NCBI GenBank assembly: GCA_017520365.1 | Contig: JAFXFQ010000258.1 | Location: 1-7,558, forward strand | Direction of reading: 5' to 3' | Source: Clostridia bacterium | GTDB taxonomy: Bacteria; Bacillota; Clostridia; Oscillospirales; CAG-272 | DNA: 7,558 bases | Shown: piece by piece, positions 6,126-7,558 of the stretch | Layout of the letters: each line of letters opens with the position of its first letter | Position numbering within the stretch: position 1 is the first letter of the stretch | Made by a program: the position numbers and the translations under genes | The notes under the pieces: model-generated | The model's input: the letters and a program-made list of their open reading frames with translations, nothing else | Databases searched by the model: none | What the model was told of the DNA's origin: nothing

Positions 6126-6998
6126 TCACATACCCGGCTTTTCAAGAGAAAGCCTGCCGATCTTTGAGCTTCTGAATTCTTCAAGAAGCATAAGAGCAGT
6201 TCTCTCAGTATTGATCTCGCCTCCGCTTACAAGAAAGCCTCGCTTCTTGCCTACAGCGCAGAGCAGATCATAGGAGTCAAGATCGCAAACATCATCTGCA
6301 TTCAGCTTGTAGCGTGTGCAGAATTCATTGGGATAAAGCTCGAAGAGCCTTTTTGCAAGGATCATTCCGATCTCCTCGGTGTCAAGGATCTGATCCTTGA
6401 TAGCACCTGTTGCCGCAAGGTTTTCACCTGTCACTCTGTCCTCAAACTTGGGCCAGAGAACTCCGGGCATATCAAGAAGGTCAAATCCCTGATTTGTGGT
6501 GACCCATTGCTTGTCAACTGTAACTCCGGGACGGTTTTCGACCTTAGCCTTCTTTTGTCCCGAAAGCTTGTTGACGAGGGAGGATTTGCCAACGTTGGGA
6601 ATGCCAACGATCATAGCCTTCAGCTTTCTGCCGGTCATACCCTTTTCTTCAAATTTTTTTACCTTCTCAATAAGTATTGACTTGACAGCCTCACCGATCC
6701 TGTTAAGGTTTTCGCCTGTAATGCAGTCGACGGGGAGAGCATACCTCCCATTTTCTTTATATGCGGCAACCCACTGCTTAGTTACTGCAGGGTCCGCGAG
6801 AGATGCCTTGTTGAGAAGAGTAAGAGTGGGGCGAGATTCGCAAAGAGATGCGATCTCGGGGTTTTTTGAGCTTTGGGGGATCCTTGCGTCAAGAAGCTCA
6901 ATTACTATATCTACGTTTTTTATGTTCTCGGAGATCATGCGGCGGGTTTTCGCCATATGTCCGGGAAACCATTGTATCTGATTCTGATTGGAGCCCAT
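6126..6998 (-). CDS. rbgA: Ribosome biogenesis GTPase RbgA (YlqF), circularly permuted
   Basis: GTPase needed for late maturation of the 50S ribosomal subunit in Bacillus subtilis. At 290 residues it is close to the B. subtilis protein's roughly 280. It shows the permuted motif order typical of the YlqF/YawG family: G4 NKAS (residues 63-66) comes first, then G1 GIPNVGKSSL (132-141), G2 around Thr160 (RPGVT) and G3 DMPG (176-179). The family N-terminal signature IQWFPGHMAKTRR is at 8-20, and LLDARIPQSSKNP at 35-47. The C-terminal RNA-binding region ends in GRLSLEKPGM, like B. subtilis YlqF. The ATG at 6996-6998 has a GAAAGG site six bases upstream and follows the lepB stop by 12 bases. It is followed directly by rnhB, the order also seen as ylqF-rnhB in Bacillus. 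Confidence 0.97.
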   Translation of the reverse strand: MGSNQNQIQWFPGHMAKTRRMISENIKNVDIVIELLDARIPQSSKNPEIASLCESRPTLTLLNKASLADPAVTKQWVAAYKENGRYALPVDCITGENLNRIGEAVKSILIEKVKKFEEKGMTGRKLKAMIVGIPNVGKSSLVNKLSGQKKAKVENRPGVTVDKQWVTTNQGFDLLDMPGVLWPKFEDRVTGENLAATGAIKDQILDTEEIGMILAKRLFELYPNEFCTRYKLNADDVCDLDSYDLLCAVGKKRGFLVSGGEINTERTALMLLEEFRSSKIGRLSLEKPGM

Positions 6999-7010
6999 AG
7001 TAAACCTTTC

Positions 7011-7558
7011 TCAGTCGTTGTATGGATTTTCAAAAACGGTGAAGCTGGGGAGGGGAAGGATCCTGAAAAGGGCCTTTCCGAAAATGCATCGCTCATCAAC
7101 AACGCCCACCAAATGGCTTCGGCTGTCAGTAGAATGATTTCTGTTGTCACCCATAACGAAAACGTATCCTTCGGGTACGTCCCAGTGGTCCACGCGGCTT
7201 GCATAGGGTTCTTTTTTGATGTAGGGCTGGCTGAGGACCTCCTTCGAGCCGTCCTTGTGGGTAATGGTCACCATACCGTTTTCCGCAATGTCAACGGATT
7301 CGCCGCCAACCGCAATAACTCTCTTAACAAGAGGCTCCTTGAGGAGCTGGCTTTCAAGGGCCGTGTTCTGAATAACTACGATGTCACCGCGACGTGGCTC
7401 GTAGAAGAAATCGGAGACAACGAGGTATTCATCCTCATAAAGGGTGTCCTGCATAGATTCACCGCTAACTCGTGTAAGGCGGAAGAAAAGAGCAAAAACA
7501 ACTATGATGCAGGTGATGCATACTGCAAATATTTCAAGAAAATCAAAAAAGAAATTGA
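7011..7558 (-). CDS. lepB: Signal peptidase I (5' end cut by window edge)
   Basis: Membrane-anchored protease that removes signal peptides from exported proteins on the outer face of the membrane. The frame is open to the right edge, giving about 182 visible residues; the start codon is outside the window. The first 25 or so visible residues are a hydrophobic transmembrane anchor rich in Phe, Ile and Val. It is followed directly by RVSGESMQDTL, where the Ser of SGESM is the nucleophile, encoded around 7455-7457. An internal ATG at 7452-7454 is the Met right after that serine and cannot be the true start. The general-base Lys lies in LVKRVIAVGGESVDI. The conserved box GDNRNHSTDSR follows near the C-terminus, then GVVDERCIFGKALFRI. 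The Pro of the common SMxPTL motif is Asp here. lepB next to rbgA and rnhB is a recurrent Firmicute arrangement. Confidence 0.95.
   Translation of the reverse strand, partial: NFFFDFLEIFAVCITCIIVVFALFFRLTRVSGESMQDTLYEDEYLVVSDFFYEPRRGDIVVIQNTALESQLLKEPLVKRVIAVGGESVDIAENGMVTITHKDGSKEVLSQPYIKKEPYASRVDHWDVPEGYVFVMGDNRNHSTDSRSHLVGVVDERCIFGKALFRILPLPSFTVFENPYND

Noticed and set aside
7452..7454. ATG at 7454 as the lepB start
   Set aside because: The frame continues to the window edge. This Met follows directly after the nucleophilic serine of SGESM and after a transmembrane anchor, so starting here would remove both.

Overview
The window holds nine protein-coding genes, all on the minus strand and tightly packed. 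Two are cut by the window edges: clpP at the left and the signal peptidase gene at the right. The protein families, gene order (lepB-rbgA-rnhB-yraN, and tig-clpP) and AAGGAG-type ribosome binding sites point to an anaerobic Firmicute of class Clostridia. The Lys/Ala-rich trigger factor tail and the long clostridial-type threonine synthase fit a Ruminococcaceae/Oscillospiraceae-like organism. That lower-level placement is an inference from sequence style, not a measurement.

In transcription order (right to left), the first block runs from the right edge to 1946. It encodes signal peptidase I, RbgA/YlqF (a GTPase for 50S assembly), RNase HII, a YraN/UPF0102 nuclease-fold protein, an M19 membrane-dipeptidase-type metallopeptidase, threonine synthase and a calcineurin-like metallophosphoesterase. 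Gaps between these genes are 12, 1, -11 (overlap), 3, 4 and 4 bases, and no convincing internal promoter or terminator was found, so one polycistronic operon is likely. Its promoter lies to the right of the window. The first four genes form a familiar Firmicute housekeeping cluster; the last three appear to be a lineage-specific extension.

The second block starts after a 140-base intergenic region (1806-1945) that carries a very good sigma-A-type promoter for tig (trigger factor). A 107-base gap (364-470) then separates tig from clpP. It contains a perfect 9-bp hairpin and a near-consensus tandem heptad resembling the CtsR heat-shock operator. Together these genes cover nascent-chain folding (tig) and regulated proteolysis (clpP). 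clpX, expected next, would lie beyond the left edge.

There is no mobile element, CRISPR array, tRNA or rRNA, and no stretch over 300 bases without a gene. The region is ordinary chromosomal housekeeping DNA, and I found no evidence of a novel system. The points most worth a second look are the tig-clpP intergenic region and the dipeptidase, which has an atypical active-site residue and a start codon with no obvious Shine-Dalgarno.
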